NCBI GenBank assembly: GCA_016699815.1
Contig: CP065012.1
Location: 2,294,001-2,358,000, forward strand
Length of the DNA stretch: 64,000 nt
Direction of reading: 5' to 3'
From: Chitinophagaceae bacterium
GTDB lineage: Bacteria > Bacteroidota > Bacteroidia > Chitinophagales > Chitinophagaceae
This document shows, one piece after another, positions 43,728-53,730 of this stretch. The notes under the pieces are model-generated. The model was not told where the DNA came from. It made no database searches and saw only the letters and a program-made list of their open reading frames with translations. Both the position numbers and the translations under genes were made by a program. How positions within the stretch are numbered: the first letter of the stretch is position 1; the number at the start of each line of letters is the position of its first letter.

Positions 43728-44378
43728 TTACCTGCCAAATAAACTTACATGTTTTAACTCTTCTAAAATAGGCCCTATTAAACCCGGTTGCAAACTGGAA
43801 ATTAATATTATAGTAAATGCAAGCCCAAACAAAGAGCCCCAAAGGTGTGCATCATGGTTAATATTATCTGCATTGCGTTTGCTCATATAAATACAATAAG
43901 CAATATAGAGCAAAGCATACACTGCCGCAGAAATTTTAATGGCGCCATAAATATAAATACTGTTCCAGGGATTAAAAATGATGGCTGCAAATACTACGGC
44001 AGAAACAGCGCCAGATGCGCCTAAAGAGCGGTATTGATAATCATCTTTATGTTTGATGTAGCTTGGTATATCGGAAACTACCAGCCCTATAAAATAAAGT
44101 AAAAGGTAAGAAGTGCTGCCACCCAGTATATATTTGGTAAAATAAAATTCTACAGCCATGCCAAAAAAGAAAAGGGTAAACATATTGAAAATCAAGTGCA
44201 GGAAATCGGCATGTAAAAAACCGGAACTGATGAAACGGTAATATTGGTTTTCTCTCTTTACCAGGTATGGGTGCATTATTGCCTTGTCGGCAAAGGCGGC
44301 ATTATTAAACCCAATCAGTGATATAATAACGTTGGCGGCTATGAGTAAAATAGTGATAGGATATTCGGAAAAATTCAT
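43728..44378 (-). CDS. Rhomboid family intramembrane serine protease
   Basis: This 216-residue polytopic membrane protein has six or so hydrophobic segments. The rhomboid core is visible: HADFLHLIFNMFTLFFFG, the catalytic Ser in LGASGAVSAVVF, and the catalytic His in HDAHLWGSLFGLAF. The arrangement is that of a GlpG-like protease without extra domains. Its substrate cannot be told. It is followed by the PAP2 gene, whose ATG lies 10 bases after the rhomboid stop. Confidence 0.9.
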   Translation of the reverse strand: MNFSEYPITILLIAANVIISLIGFNNAAFADKAIMHPYLVKRENQYYRFISSGFLHADFLHLIFNMFTLFFFGMAVEFYFTKYILGGSTSYLLLYFIGLVVSDIPSYIKHKDDYQYRSLGASGAVSAVVFAAIIFNPWNSIYIYGAIKISAAVYALLYIAYCIYMSKRNADNINHDAHLWGSLFGLAFTIILISSLQPGLIGPILEELKHVSLFGR

Positions 44379-44460
44379 TGTATTAGTTTTGCTTTTTGTA
44401 AAAATAACATAAGGAAAAATAAGGCAGTAAAATTTAAAAGGTGCAGGTAAAGATAATTAA

Positions 44461-44931
44461 CTAATGATGGTATTTTTCATTTTTTAGGATGGTACATGCC
44501 CTGTAAACCTGTTCTGCAAGTACCAACCTTACCAATTGGTGCGGAAAAACCAAAGGAGAGAGGCTCCAGGTAAGGTTTGCCCTTTGTTGTATTTTTTTAC
44601 CTACACCAAAAGCTCCGCCAATTAAAAAAATACATGTTTTTGTACTTTCATTGGCTCTTTGTTGTATGAGTTTAGCCAATCCGTCGTTATTGAGCAGTTT
44701 ACCCCTTTCATCCAAAAGAATCAGGAAATCATCCTTCTCCAGAAAATTTAAAATAATTTCTTCTTCCTTTATTTTTACATCATCCGGTGCAAGACCCGAT
44801 GCATTTTTGGGCGAAGGGATAATTTTCCACTCTGCAGCAAAATAATGATTCAACCTTTTGGTGAACAGGTCTATGCCTTCTTTTACATAGCTTTCATTAG
44901 GTTTTCCTATACTCCAAAAATATAATTTCAT
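44461..44931 (-). CDS. rlmH: 23S rRNA (pseudouridine1915-N3)-methyltransferase
   Basis: RlmH is a SPOUT methyltransferase acting on helix 69 of the assembled ribosome. The 156-residue protein has the family order: LDERGKLLNNDGLAKLI, FLIGGAFGVG (SAM-binding knot), and LSPLVFPHQLVRLVLAEQVYRA with the ILKNEKYHH C-terminus. Length is standard. It is monocistronic, judged from the divergent spacing. Confidence 0.96.
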   Translation of the reverse strand: MKLYFWSIGKPNESYVKEGIDLFTKRLNHYFAAEWKIIPSPKNASGLAPDDVKIKEEEIILNFLEKDDFLILLDERGKLLNNDGLAKLIQQRANESTKTCIFLIGGAFGVGKKIQQRANLTWSLSPLVFPHQLVRLVLAEQVYRACTILKNEKYHH

Positions 44932-44990
44932 TTTTTTTATTACCTGCTAAATTACTATAATATTTTTCTTAGCCATAGGGTTGCAGCAAT

Positions 44991-45023
44991 AAAAAAAATC
45001 CGGGAAAAAGTACCCGGATTTTT
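44991..45023 (-). terminator. Rho-independent terminator of the Sus-like locus
   Basis: AAAAATCCGGG pairs with CCCGGATTTTT (11 bp), and on the minus strand a T-run follows. It lies 22 bases after the last LamG lipoprotein gene. Confidence 0.85.
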
Positions 45024-45044
45024 AATAAGAAAGTAATGAATATT

Positions 45045-46154
45045 TTAGAAGCCATGACTTTCTAAGGAATATAATATTTGTGCTTCGTTTGCAGTTAAAG
45101 CCTTGCTATATACCCTGCATTCATCAATATATCCACTTAAAGAGTTCATCCAGCCATTGGCAGTATGCGCATTATCATCGGGTCCGCCAAGGGTAAAGCT
45201 GTCGGCATCTCCAAAGCTAGTTTGCGTATTAAAGGTTGTATTTGAAGTTTGCGGAAGCAGTGCACCATCTACATAAACCCTTAACGCTCCGGATGGTCCA
45301 TCGTAAGAAACTACCAGATGGTGCCAGGCAGGTTCCAGCATTTTTGGCCAAACTCTTCCTGCATCAAACCATTGGTCCATTACACAAACTTTACCATAGC
45401 TGTTTGCGCCGGTTTCGGATTCATACAAAGTAAAAAATTTAGTTTGCTCCCAGGAGTAGCCGGCTTTATTGAGAGAAAAGGGGAAATAAGTGGAAGGCCC
45501 GGAGCTTAAGCTTGCCGGTTGTTGTATCCAGCAGGAAACTGTAACGCTACCCAATGCAGAAACGGTGCTGGCCATATTTGTATTGATGTAACCCGGAGTG
45601 GTAACCTGTGCTGCCTTGCCTTTTAAACCGCCTGTTACAAAGCTTACGTTTGCTACATTGCTTGCCGTGCCGGCAGTACCGGTTTCACTGTCGTTATAAT
45701 TATCTTCAAAAGCCCAATGACCCACTAAGTTGGCTGCCGCCACATCGTCGGCTGTTGGATAACCGGGTATGGGAACAAAAAAAGATTTTTCTTCGCCATA
45801 CACCAGTCCTTTTTCATTAATAGCATAAGCCCTGTAATAATAGGTTGACAGGTAAGTAAGGCCGGGAACATTTACGGAGTAATTTCCTGAAATGGCATAT
45901 TTGGCAATTTTATTATCCGAAGTATCAACACCAATTTCGCTACTGTAGCATACGCCGCTTTCGCTTACCATTGAGCCGCCATCGCTGGTAATATTGCCAC
46001 CAAGCGAAGCAGTTGTGCCGGCTACGCTTGCATCGTTGGTAACAACGGTTGGCATAGTTGCATTCACATCAATGCCAGTGTCTGAATCGGTTTTTTTACA
46101 GCCATAAAAGGCCAGTGCCGAAGCCGCCATTAGAATGAATAATTTATTTTTCAT
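45045..46154 (-). CDS. LamG-domain lipoprotein with an FN3-like domain
   Basis: A 369-residue lipoprotein: MKNKLFILMAASALAFYG with lipobox Cys at residue 19. Residues about 32-130 form an Ig/fibronectin-like domain (VTNDASVAGTTASLGGNITS, YSSEIGVDTSD, YYYRAYAINEKG). About 140-365 form a concanavalin-type LamG/laminin-G-like domain, starting LVGHWAFEDNYNDS and ending SGYIDECRVYSKALTANEA. The frame runs upstream to 46205, but ATG 46154 starts the signal. It is the last gene of the SusCD locus and probably a surface glycan- or ligand-binding accessory. Confidence 0.82.
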   Translation of the reverse strand: MKNKLFILMAASALAFYGCKKTDSDTGIDVNATMPTVVTNDASVAGTTASLGGNITSDGGSMVSESGVCYSSEIGVDTSDNKIAKYAISGNYSVNVPGLTYLSTYYYRAYAINEKGLVYGEEKSFFVPIPGYPTADDVAAANLVGHWAFEDNYNDSETGTAGTASNVANVSFVTGGLKGKAAQVTTPGYINTNMASTVSALGSVTVSCWIQQPASLSSGPSTYFPFSLNKAGYSWEQTKFFTLYESETGANSYGKVCVMDQWFDAGRVWPKMLEPAWHHLVVSYDGPSGALRVYVDGALLPQTSNTTFNTQTSFGDADSFTLGGPDDNAHTANGWMNSLSGYIDECRVYSKALTANEAQILYSLESHGF

Positions 46155-46179
46155 GTTAAAAATTTGAAGTATTAAAATG

Positions 46180-47022
46180 TTATTTGCCCTTACCCTGCAA
46201 AACAATTAAAGATTGAAGTTCGGTTGCGCTTAAAACTTTATCGTAAAACCTCACTTCATCTATTTTCCCCCTTAAATAATCTGCCCAACCTTGTGGCCCG
46301 CCTGCGGTGCCTATACTTGGGGAACAGTTAAATTGCTCGGTGCCAAAAATAAGTTTTGTTGCAGTGTTTTGAAATACCAGGTTGCCCAGGCCTGCAGATG
46401 TAGTGCTGGCTACAAGCCCGCCTCCCTGGTACACGGAAAATATAGATGTAGCTGCATCGTAAGTAAGGGCAATATTTTGCCATGCATTCCAGGGGTTGGC
46501 CAGTACGGGATTGGTAAACCATACTTCGCTTTGGGCTTTTACATGTACTTTAAAAGTGGCACTGTTTGCCGTACTTCCATTTTCATAAAACATATCCAGC
46601 GAGCCCCAAAAATCATCATCTTTAGAAATGGTAATTGGGGTAATAATTCCACTGGTGTTTTGGGGTGTGTTGATCCAAAAATCAATGGTAAAGCTGCTTA
46701 CGGTTTTTATACCAGCCGGTAAATCGCAAATGGCATAAGCATTGGCGCCGCCTTGCATGGCCTTACCTACAAAGCCCGAAGAAAAGCTGGTATTTATGCC
46801 AGTAGCTTCTGCGCCGGAAACACTGTCTTTATAATGGCCTTCAAAAGCCCAGTAACCCACTAAATGGCCGGCGCCAATTTCGGATGAAGAGGAATAACCG
46901 TTTATGGAAAAAACAGGTTGGTAAGTTTTGGGATCAAATTCTTTATAGCATGACGAAAAAAGAAGGCCACAAACTGCCAGGGCAGGAAGAAGCGCCTTTT
47001 GTATCCATAATTTATTTTTCAT
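46180..47022 (-). CDS. LamG-domain lipoprotein
   Basis: A 280-residue lipoprotein with a signal from MKNKLWIQKALLPALAVC, lipobox LLFSS-C at about residue 25. The mature part is one LamG-like jelly-roll domain starting LVGYWAFEGHYKDSVSGAEA and ending RGKIDEVRFYDKVLSATELQ. It is related to the larger neighbour downstream (both have an H-L-V-G-x-W-A-F-E start), suggesting a duplication. It lies 19 bases after susD and probably acts with SusC/SusD at the outer surface. Confidence 0.8.
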   Translation of the reverse strand: MKNKLWIQKALLPALAVCGLLFSSCYKEFDPKTYQPVFSINGYSSSSEIGAGHLVGYWAFEGHYKDSVSGAEATGINTSFSSGFVGKAMQGGANAYAICDLPAGIKTVSSFTIDFWINTPQNTSGIITPITISKDDDFWGSLDMFYENGSTANSATFKVHVKAQSEVWFTNPVLANPWNAWQNIALTYDAATSIFSVYQGGGLVASTTSAGLGNLVFQNTATKLIFGTEQFNCSPSIGTAGGPQGWADYLRGKIDEVRFYDKVLSATELQSLIVLQGKGK

Positions 47023-47041
47023 AATAAGTGTTTTTTATTTA

Positions 47042-48556
47042 TTAATTATATCCGGGATTTTGTAGCAACATGCCGGCACTTAAATCAATTTCTTTTTGCG
47101 GTATTGGCCACACTTCATTTTTGTTGGCCTGCCAGCCCAATGGTCCAAATACGGTGCTTGCCCTTCCCTGGCGAATAACGTCAAAATATCGGCTGTCGAA
47201 ATCCATACCCAGTTCCACCCTTCTTTCATGATAAATAGCGGTGCGAATATCTGATTGGCTGGTAGAAGTTATGGCTGGCAAAGTATTGGCAGGTGCGCCA
47301 TTGGCTATTGCAAAATCCCTTGCTCTTTTACGTACCAGCTCCAGTGATGCCAATGCATTTGCAGTATTGCCTAATTCGTTATTGGCTTCTGCATTTATTA
47401 ATAACACATCTGCTAAACGGATAACCCTTATGTTTTGTTCGCTTCCACCAGTAGTGGTATAAGAGGCAAAGGGTATATAGGATTTGTAATTATACATAGG
47501 GTTAGTAGCAGTAAGGGGAATTAAATCGCCTTCGGCAGAGGTAAGTCCACGAAAAAGTATGGAGCCAAATTTTCTTGGGTCGTTGGCTTCATAAGCATCG
47601 GCAAGGTTTTGGGTGGGTGTGTTAAAGCCCCATCCATTACCATCAAAAGGCCCTCTTGCCTGCTGTATTTGGCAATATTGGCTGTTAGATGCTCCCGGAA
47701 TACTGGGCAAGTAAGCGCATTGAATTTCATAAATAGATTCGGCGCAATTTTCACCTTCGAGCCTAAACATTTTTTCGTAGTTGGTATAAAGGCTATAGCC
47801 CATGCCCATTACCTGCTCGCTGTAATTTTTAGCTTCGGTCCATTTGCTTTGGTAAATAGATATTTTAGCTAAAAGTGCAAGAGCAGCGCCTTTTGTGGCA
47901 CGGCCAATATTTGCACCGGTATAAGATGCCGGTAAACCTGCGGCAGCTTCGGTAAGGTCGGTTTGTATGGCTGCCCATACTTCTGCCTTTGGTGTACGGG
48001 GAATGTTGTATTCGCTTCCACTTACCGGTACATGCAGCCTTAGTGGAACATCGCCAAAGGCTCTAACCAACCTAAAATAAGAATAAGCTCTTAAAAATTT
48101 TGCTTCCAGTAAATAACGAGCCCTAAGTGCATCATCCATATTAATATTGGGGATATTATCCAATACCTGGTTGCAATAATTTATTTGCTGGTACATGCCT
48201 ACCCAAAAATCATTCACCCTATCGTTGGATGATGTAACGGTATAAGTGTCAAACTCATTCATAAAACCATAGGAACCATCGGATGGTTCGGTGCCTGTTG
48301 AGGCATCATCGGAACCTAAACTTTCTATGGCCATAGTAGCAAATGCTGAAAACGTCCAGCTACGGGTATTGGCATACATGGCATTAACGGCTGCTGTTGC
48401 ATCTTCCTGGGTTTGCCAAAACTGTGTTACCGGTTGCTGAGCCTGCGGGGGAACATCTAAAAAATCTTTTTTACAACCTGTTATTAAAAGCGATGCAGAT
48501 AACAGGATAGATAAATAAGAAGCCGTTACCCCTAATTTTTTGTTTAATATTTTCAT
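47042..48556 (-). CDS. SusD/RagB family nutrient-binding outer-membrane lipoprotein
   Basis: SusD-like proteins are lids that capture ligand above the SusC channel. The 504-residue protein has a lipoprotein signal (SLLITG-C near residue 28), KKDFLDVPPQAQQP, TPR-like helices with RAYSYFRLVRAFGDVPL, IRLADVLLINAEANNELG and the C-terminal ERRVELGMDFDSRYFDVIRQG. The end contains PIPQKEIDLSAGMLLQNPGYN-type sequence. It follows susC by 18 bases. The substrate cannot be predicted. Confidence 0.94.
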   Translation of the reverse strand: MKILNKKLGVTASYLSILLSASLLITGCKKDFLDVPPQAQQPVTQFWQTQEDATAAVNAMYANTRSWTFSAFATMAIESLGSDDASTGTEPSDGSYGFMNEFDTYTVTSSNDRVNDFWVGMYQQINYCNQVLDNIPNINMDDALRARYLLEAKFLRAYSYFRLVRAFGDVPLRLHVPVSGSEYNIPRTPKAEVWAAIQTDLTEAAAGLPASYTGANIGRATKGAALALLAKISIYQSKWTEAKNYSEQVMGMGYSLYTNYEKMFRLEGENCAESIYEIQCAYLPSIPGASNSQYCQIQQARGPFDGNGWGFNTPTQNLADAYEANDPRKFGSILFRGLTSAEGDLIPLTATNPMYNYKSYIPFASYTTTGGSEQNIRVIRLADVLLINAEANNELGNTANALASLELVRKRARDFAIANGAPANTLPAITSTSQSDIRTAIYHERRVELGMDFDSRYFDVIRQGRASTVFGPLGWQANKNEVWPIPQKEIDLSAGMLLQNPGYN

Positions 48557-48574
48557 GATAATATTTTTTTAAAA

Positions 48575-51500
48575 TTAAAAAGTAAGGTTTACGCCAAAAT
48601 TATAGGTAGCATATAAAGGATGCACCTGCTGGTCAATACCCGACCTTGAAGGTGAACTTGCCGGAACCTCCGGTGTAAAGCCCCTGTAATGGAACCAGGT
48701 AAAAGGATTTTGTGCATTTACATACATCCTTAATTTTGAAATTCCTGTACGTTTTAAGCCGGAAAAGGTATAACCTAATTGTGCGTTTCTTACCCTGAAG
48801 TAGCTTCCGTTTTCTACATAAAATGAGCTGGTAACGCTGCTATTGCCCGATGTGGCAACAGAAGGATAAGTATTGGAAGTACCTTCTCCATGCCAGCGGT
48901 TATCGTAGTAATCTTTGGTATAATTTTCACCTCCAAAGCGCAATGCAAAATTGCCATTGTAAATTTCTATGCCCGATACTCCTTGAAAATCAAGTGTGAG
49001 ATCGAAGTTTTTGTAACCAACAGTAGTGTTAATACCATAAATCATCCTAGGATTGGGGTTGCCCAATATTACCCTGTCTTTATCATCAATGGCACCATCG
49101 TCGTTTACATCTTTAAATTTAAAATCGCCTGGTTTAGCGCCGGGCTGTATTACGGTGCCGCCGCTGTTTTTATAATTGGCAATATCTGCCGCCGATTGAA
49201 AAATACCCACTACCTGCCTGCCATAAAACTGCCCTATAGGCTGGCCTGCCATGGTACGGGAAATTACGCTTGTACCCAGGTATTGATAAATGGGGTTTCC
49301 TCCGGTGCTTACTGAAGAAACTTTGTTTTTATTAAAGCCGGCATTTGCACTTACGGTGTAATGCCAGTCTTTATTAATATCATCTTTCCAGGAAACAACC
49401 AGCTCAATACCTTTGTTTAAAAAGTTGGCCTGGTTGCCAATTATAGTTCCACTGCTTGTACCTACAGAGCCTAATACAGGGATATCAAAAATTGCATTTT
49501 TTGTTTTGCGGCTGTACCAGTCAATTTCTGCATACAACCTGTTGTCGAGCATTGAGGCTTCAAGGCCAATGTCAATTCCTTCGCCCAGTTCCCAATCTGT
49601 TTTTGGCGTTACTACAGAGTTGATGCTGGCGCCAATACCTGTGGTACCATCTCCGCCTACATATACCAGTTGGCCTGTTTGCGAAGCCGTAAGTACGGAG
49701 AGGTTTGCCGGTACACTCATGTTACCTATTTTTCCCCAGCTTCCTCTTAACTTAAGATTGTTAAAAATTTGCTGACTTTCCATAAATTTTTCATTGCTAA
49801 TGACCCAGCCCAGGCCAATAGAAGGAAAATAACCCCAGTTGTTGCTGAACTTTGATGAACCATCTGCCCTTAATGATGCGGTTACCATATATTTATCGGC
49901 AAATGCATAATTAATTCTTCCAAAATATGAGGCAACCCGGTTGATAGATCCTGCATCGGAAACCGTCATGGTATCGCTGCCTAAGGCAAAATATTGTCCG
50001 CCGTTAAAATCGGGTACGCCTCTTCTGTAGGCATTCAATCCATAAAATTTATATTCTTGTGCGCCCTGGCCAGCAAGTATTTTAAAAGAATGGTCTCCAA
50101 ATTTCCTATCGTAAGTCAAAGTGTTTTCAATAATCCAGTTGCGGTTTTCGCCACGGTTGCGGTTTAAGGCGGTAAAATCGTTCCTGTAGGCAACCGGAAC
50201 CGAATTGTATTTAGTATAGTGTGTATAATTATTGGTTTCTGCCTGCGAGAAATCGCCGCCAATACTACTGTGAAAGGTAAAATATTTTAGGAATTTTAAA
50301 TCGCCGTAAATATTTCCGTTCAATTTCCAGGTTTTGGTGTTTTGATCAAAAAAGTCAACGGATGCCTGCGGGTTTTTTTGATTGGCAGTAGCAATATTAT
50401 AATCGCCGGCGTCGCCATAAGCGCCATCGGCATAGTAAACCGGTACTATTGGAGCTGCATTAAACAGTTCGTAAAAAATACCACCCGGCATATCCTTAGA
50501 TTTGCTTAAAGATGCAGTAGTGTTTACGCCAAATTTTATTGCTTTAGATAAATGTATATCGTTGGAAACATGTACCGTGTACCTGTCGTAGTTATTGGTT
50601 TTTACCAAACCATCCTGGTGGTAATAACCCAGGGAAACATTATAGTTCGATTTATCTCCTCCACCTGTGATAGAAACCTGGTGGTTGGTAACCATTGCCG
50701 TTCTAAGAATTTGGTGGTACCAGTCTGTTGTGCCAAATGCAGTAGGGTTGGTATACCTGCCTGCGCTTCCGTTAAGTACATCCAGCTCATTTATGAGTTG
50801 AGCATATTGCGGACCGTTTACCATGTTTATTTGATTGGTAACAACCTGAGTGCCCACAAACCCATTATAGTTGGCAACAGCTTTGGCATTTTGCCGGCCT
50901 TTTTTTGTGGTAACCAAAATTACGCCATTTGCTGCCCTTATACCATAAATAGATTCGGATGAGGCATCTTTTAAAACACTCATACTCTCAATATCGCTGG
51001 CATTAATAAAACTAATATCATCGTACCAAACACCATCAACTACAAAAAGTGGGTTGGTATTACCATACACGGTTCCTACACCTCTTATATTAATTTGAGG
51101 AGCAGAGCCAGGCGCACCAGAATTGGTTATTTGCACACCGGCAACTTTTCCTTGCAATGCACTTAGTACATTGGATGAGGCCTGTTTGGAAATTTCATTG
51201 CCTTTTATTTGTGTAACCGATCCGGTAACATCTATTTTTCTTTGTGAGCCATAACCTACCACAATTACTTCATCAATTTTTTTAACTGCAGGGTTTAAGC
51301 TTACATCAACAACATTGCGGTTGTTAACGGCTACGCTTTGCGTTTCGTAACCAATGCTGCTAAAAACCAGTGTGGCATTGGGTGCAGCATTGATGGTATA
51401 GTTGCCGTTTGCATCGGTGCTGGTGCCGTTGGTTGTTCCTTTTTCGGTTACACTTACATTGCCCACGGGCTGCCCATTTTCATCGGTAACTCTTCCGGTT

Positions 51501-51898
51501 ACTAATTGTGTCGTATTTTCATTACTGTAGGCCGGTAGCACCAATACCAGGTTGTTGGCTACCAGTTTATACGTCATGTTTGTGCCATTTAGGAGCAATT
51601 TCATGGCTTCTTCAATACCAGCGTTGTTAAAACTGATGTCTTTTTTTTGCTTCAATCCTTCCAATGTGGCATTGTAAGCAAAGCGATAGTAACCATCACG
51701 CTCAATAGTTTTGAGCGCTTTTTTTACTTCGGTATTTTTCAGATGCATGTTAATGGTTTGTCCCATTAGTGGATCAGCATTTACCTGTAAAGTGCCGATG
51801 AGGAGAAAAATTGCAGCAAGCTTCATAACAAGCAAAGTTTTTTGTAGCGACTTTAGCCAAATGTGCCGGCCGATTAGTGCTTTGTTTTGCATAAACAT
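48575..51898 (-). CDS. SusC/RagA family TonB-dependent transporter with STN domain
   Basis: This is the outer-membrane ligand importer of the locus, 1107 residues. After the signal (MKLAAIFLLIGTLQVNA) comes an STN domain (about 48-120) that contacts the FecR anti-sigma in surface signalling. A CarboxypepD-regulatory-like domain follows (VTDENGQPVGNVSV). The plug domain (DEVIVVGYGSQRKIDVTGSV; the SusC motif SIYGIRAANGVILVTTKKG) and a 22-strand-type barrel complete it. The STN domain fits the adjacent fecR and sigma genes. It forms one transcript with susD and two LamG lipoproteins. Confidence 0.95.
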   Translation of the reverse strand: MFMQNKALIGRHIWLKSLQKTLLVMKLAAIFLLIGTLQVNADPLMGQTINMHLKNTEVKKALKTIERDGYYRFAYNATLEGLKQKKDISFNNAGIEEAMKLLLNGTNMTYKLVANNLVLVLPAYSNENTTQLVTGRVTDENGQPVGNVSVTEKGTTNGTSTDANGNYTINAAPNATLVFSSIGYETQSVAVNNRNVVDVSLNPAVKKIDEVIVVGYGSQRKIDVTGSVTQIKGNEISKQASSNVLSALQGKVAGVQITNSGAPGSAPQINIRGVGTVYGNTNPLFVVDGVWYDDISFINASDIESMSVLKDASSESIYGIRAANGVILVTTKKGRQNAKAVANYNGFVGTQVVTNQINMVNGPQYAQLINELDVLNGSAGRYTNPTAFGTTDWYHQILRTAMVTNHQVSITGGGDKSNYNVSLGYYHQDGLVKTNNYDRYTVHVSNDIHLSKAIKFGVNTTASLSKSKDMPGGIFYELFNAAPIVPVYYADGAYGDAGDYNIATANQKNPQASVDFFDQNTKTWKLNGNIYGDLKFLKYFTFHSSIGGDFSQAETNNYTHYTKYNSVPVAYRNDFTALNRNRGENRNWIIENTLTYDRKFGDHSFKILAGQGAQEYKFYGLNAYRRGVPDFNGGQYFALGSDTMTVSDAGSINRVASYFGRINYAFADKYMVTASLRADGSSKFSNNWGYFPSIGLGWVISNEKFMESQQIFNNLKLRGSWGKIGNMSVPANLSVLTASQTGQLVYVGGDGTTGIGASINSVVTPKTDWELGEGIDIGLEASMLDNRLYAEIDWYSRKTKNAIFDIPVLGSVGTSSGTIIGNQANFLNKGIELVVSWKDDINKDWHYTVSANAGFNKNKVSSVSTGGNPIYQYLGTSVISRTMAGQPIGQFYGRQVVGIFQSAADIANYKNSGGTVIQPGAKPGDFKFKDVNDDGAIDDKDRVILGNPNPRMIYGINTTVGYKNFDLTLDFQGVSGIEIYNGNFALRFGGENYTKDYYDNRWHGEGTSNTYPSVATSGNSSVTSSFYVENGSYFRVRNAQLGYTFSGLKRTGISKLRMYVNAQNPFTWFHYRGFTPEVPASSPSRSGIDQQVHPLYATYNFGVNLTF

Positions 51899-51943
51899 TT
51901 TTTTAAAATTAGAAAAAATTTCGGGGTCATAGGTTTTGGATTT

Positions 51944-53077
51944 TTATTTAGATTTTATATTGTTTATTCTTTTGTATTTATTGCTATTCTTTAATTTGCC
52001 AATTAAAATGTTGTTTCCGTTCATATCGTAATCAAAAGGAACCAGTATTTTTAAAATATCGAGCGCTTCATTAACGGTTTCATTTACAAAGGTTCCGCTC
52101 ATGCGGTAGTTTTTTATTTCTGCATCGGCAAAATGGATAGTTACATTATACCAGCGTTCCATCAAAAAACCGATGGTTTCAAAGTTTTCTTCTTCAAAAA
52201 CCAGTTTGTTGTACATCCATGCCGTTTCGGGTATATCCACAATTTTCTTGTCGGCTTTAAGTGTGGTAATGGTTATATCAGACCTTTTAATTTTATTGTA
52301 TTCCGCTAAAACCTTTTTTTCTTTACCGTTATGCGTTAGTAGGTTTTTTTTGGCAAAAACCAGTTTTTCATTGGGGTTTAAAATTACCCTTGCACTTCCG
52401 GGTTCGTTACGTTTTACCACTTCAATGGCACCGTGCAGCAAAGTAGTTTCAATATTGGGTTCGGTTTCGTAATCTTTTACATCAAATTTAGTTCCCAGCA
52501 CTTTTATGTCTATTACCGAAGTATGTACAATAAATGGTTTTTGGGCATTGTGGGTTACATCAAAATAGGCTTCACCTTTTAGTTCCACTTCTCGTGTTTC
52601 TTCATTAAAATTTTTGTGGATAATGAGGGAGGAAGCGGCATTAAGCCACACATTTGTCCCGTCGGGCAAGGTAAGTTGCTTTCTGCTGCCGGCAGGCGTT
52701 ATTATTTTTGAGGCAAGCGCAGGAACCCTGGTTTGTTCTTTAATAGGTTTTTGGGAAACTAAGTTGTAGCCAAAAATTACTATAGGAATAATTGTTGCAG
52801 CAATAGATATGTGCCATTTGAATTTTTTCCAAAACCCAATAGAGGCTTTTTCCCCGGTTTCATTTTTTAAAGTATTGAGTAAATGGTCTAATTTTTCTTC
52901 AGTTGCACTTTCTGCAGATGAATAGGGTTGCTGCCAAAAAGATTCTAAGGATTGGGCAATAAAATCGTTTTCGGCATCTTCGGCCAAGATGGCTTTTAAT
53001 TGTTCTATTTCTTCCGGGCTGGCTTCGCCGGAAAGTTTACGGGAAAAGAGATAATATAGTTTTGACGAATTGTTCAA
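51944..53077 (-). CDS. FecR family anti-sigma factor
   Basis: This inner-membrane signal transducer relays ligand occupancy of SusC to its sigma factor. The 377-residue protein has a cytoplasmic anti-sigma N-terminus (YYLFSRKLSGEASPEEIEQ) and one membrane span (about residues 90-107, IAATIIPIVIFGYNLV). The FecR domain reads ITPAGSRKQLTLPDGTNVWLNAASSL in pieces, with GEAYFDVTHNAQKPFIVHT. The C-terminal STN-contact domain (DUF4974-like) contains VNETVNEALDILK. It lies between the sigma gene and susC. Confidence 0.94.
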   Translation of the reverse strand: MNNSSKLYYLFSRKLSGEASPEEIEQLKAILAEDAENDFIAQSLESFWQQPYSSAESATEEKLDHLLNTLKNETGEKASIGFWKKFKWHISIAATIIPIVIFGYNLVSQKPIKEQTRVPALASKIITPAGSRKQLTLPDGTNVWLNAASSLIIHKNFNEETREVELKGEAYFDVTHNAQKPFIVHTSVIDIKVLGTKFDVKDYETEPNIETTLLHGAIEVVKRNEPGSARVILNPNEKLVFAKKNLLTHNGKEKKVLAEYNKIKRSDITITTLKADKKIVDIPETAWMYNKLVFEEENFETIGFLMERWYNVTIHFADAEIKNYRMSGTFVNETVNEALDILKILVPFDYDMNGNNILIGKLKNSNKYKRINNIKSK

Positions 53078-53121
53078 AGCAGTAGCTTATATGTATAAGA
53101 CAATAGAAAAAGGGTTTACCC

Positions 53122-53730
53122 TTAATTGCTTTTAACTTTTTTGTAAAAAAGTTTAAGATCGGGCTTTTTTAGAAAATCGTCTTTCATAAACAGAAAAATC
53201 CTTTTGATGGCAAGGGCCATTTGGGCCTCAACGGTTTTTGGGGAGATGTTGAGTATTGCTGCAACCTCTTTATATTTTAAGCCATCTTCCCTTATGAGTT
53301 TAAAAACAATTTTGCAGCGTGGGGGAAGGGTTTCTATGGCCTGGTAAATTTTTTTAAAGGTTTCTTTTTCAATAATGCTATCTGCAGGGTTTTCAGTGAG
53401 CTCTATGTCAATATCGCCAAAGGGTTCGGTAATATTTCGGCGGGCTTGCTGGGCTATATAGTTGAGGGTAGTATTTTTAATTGCGGTGTATAAATATACT
53501 TTCAGGTTTTGGATTTGGGGGGCATTTTTATGGTTGCGCCATATTTTAATAAATACATCTTCTGTTACTTCCTCTGCCCACTGTTTATTTTTACAAATAG
53601 AATGAGAAAATTGGAACAGCTTGGTATAATAATGCATGTAGAGTTTGCGAAAAGCACCCTCATCCTGCATAGCAATTAGCGGAAGCAGGTTTAATATTTC
53701 ATCTTCAGAAATAGGGCAGCCTGATGTCAT
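53122..53730 (-). CDS. ECF RNA polymerase sigma factor (FecI-like)
   Basis: A 202-residue sigma-70 factor with region 2 (EGAFRKLYMHYYTKLFQFS, EEVTEDVFIKIWRN) and region 4 (LPPRCKIVFKLIREDGLKY, then KEVAAILNISPKTVEAQM) of the Bacteroidota sigma-70 family 1 type. It lies 44 bases upstream of fecR, the standard order for a SusC-coupled trans-envelope signalling system, so its target promoter is likely that of susC or its own operon. Confidence 0.95.
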   Translation of the reverse strand: MTSGCPISEDEILNLLPLIAMQDEGAFRKLYMHYYTKLFQFSHSICKNKQWAEEVTEDVFIKIWRNHKNAPQIQNLKVYLYTAIKNTTLNYIAQQARRNITEPFGDIDIELTENPADSIIEKETFKKIYQAIETLPPRCKIVFKLIREDGLKYKEVAAILNISPKTVEAQMALAIKRIFLFMKDDFLKKPDLKLFYKKVKSN

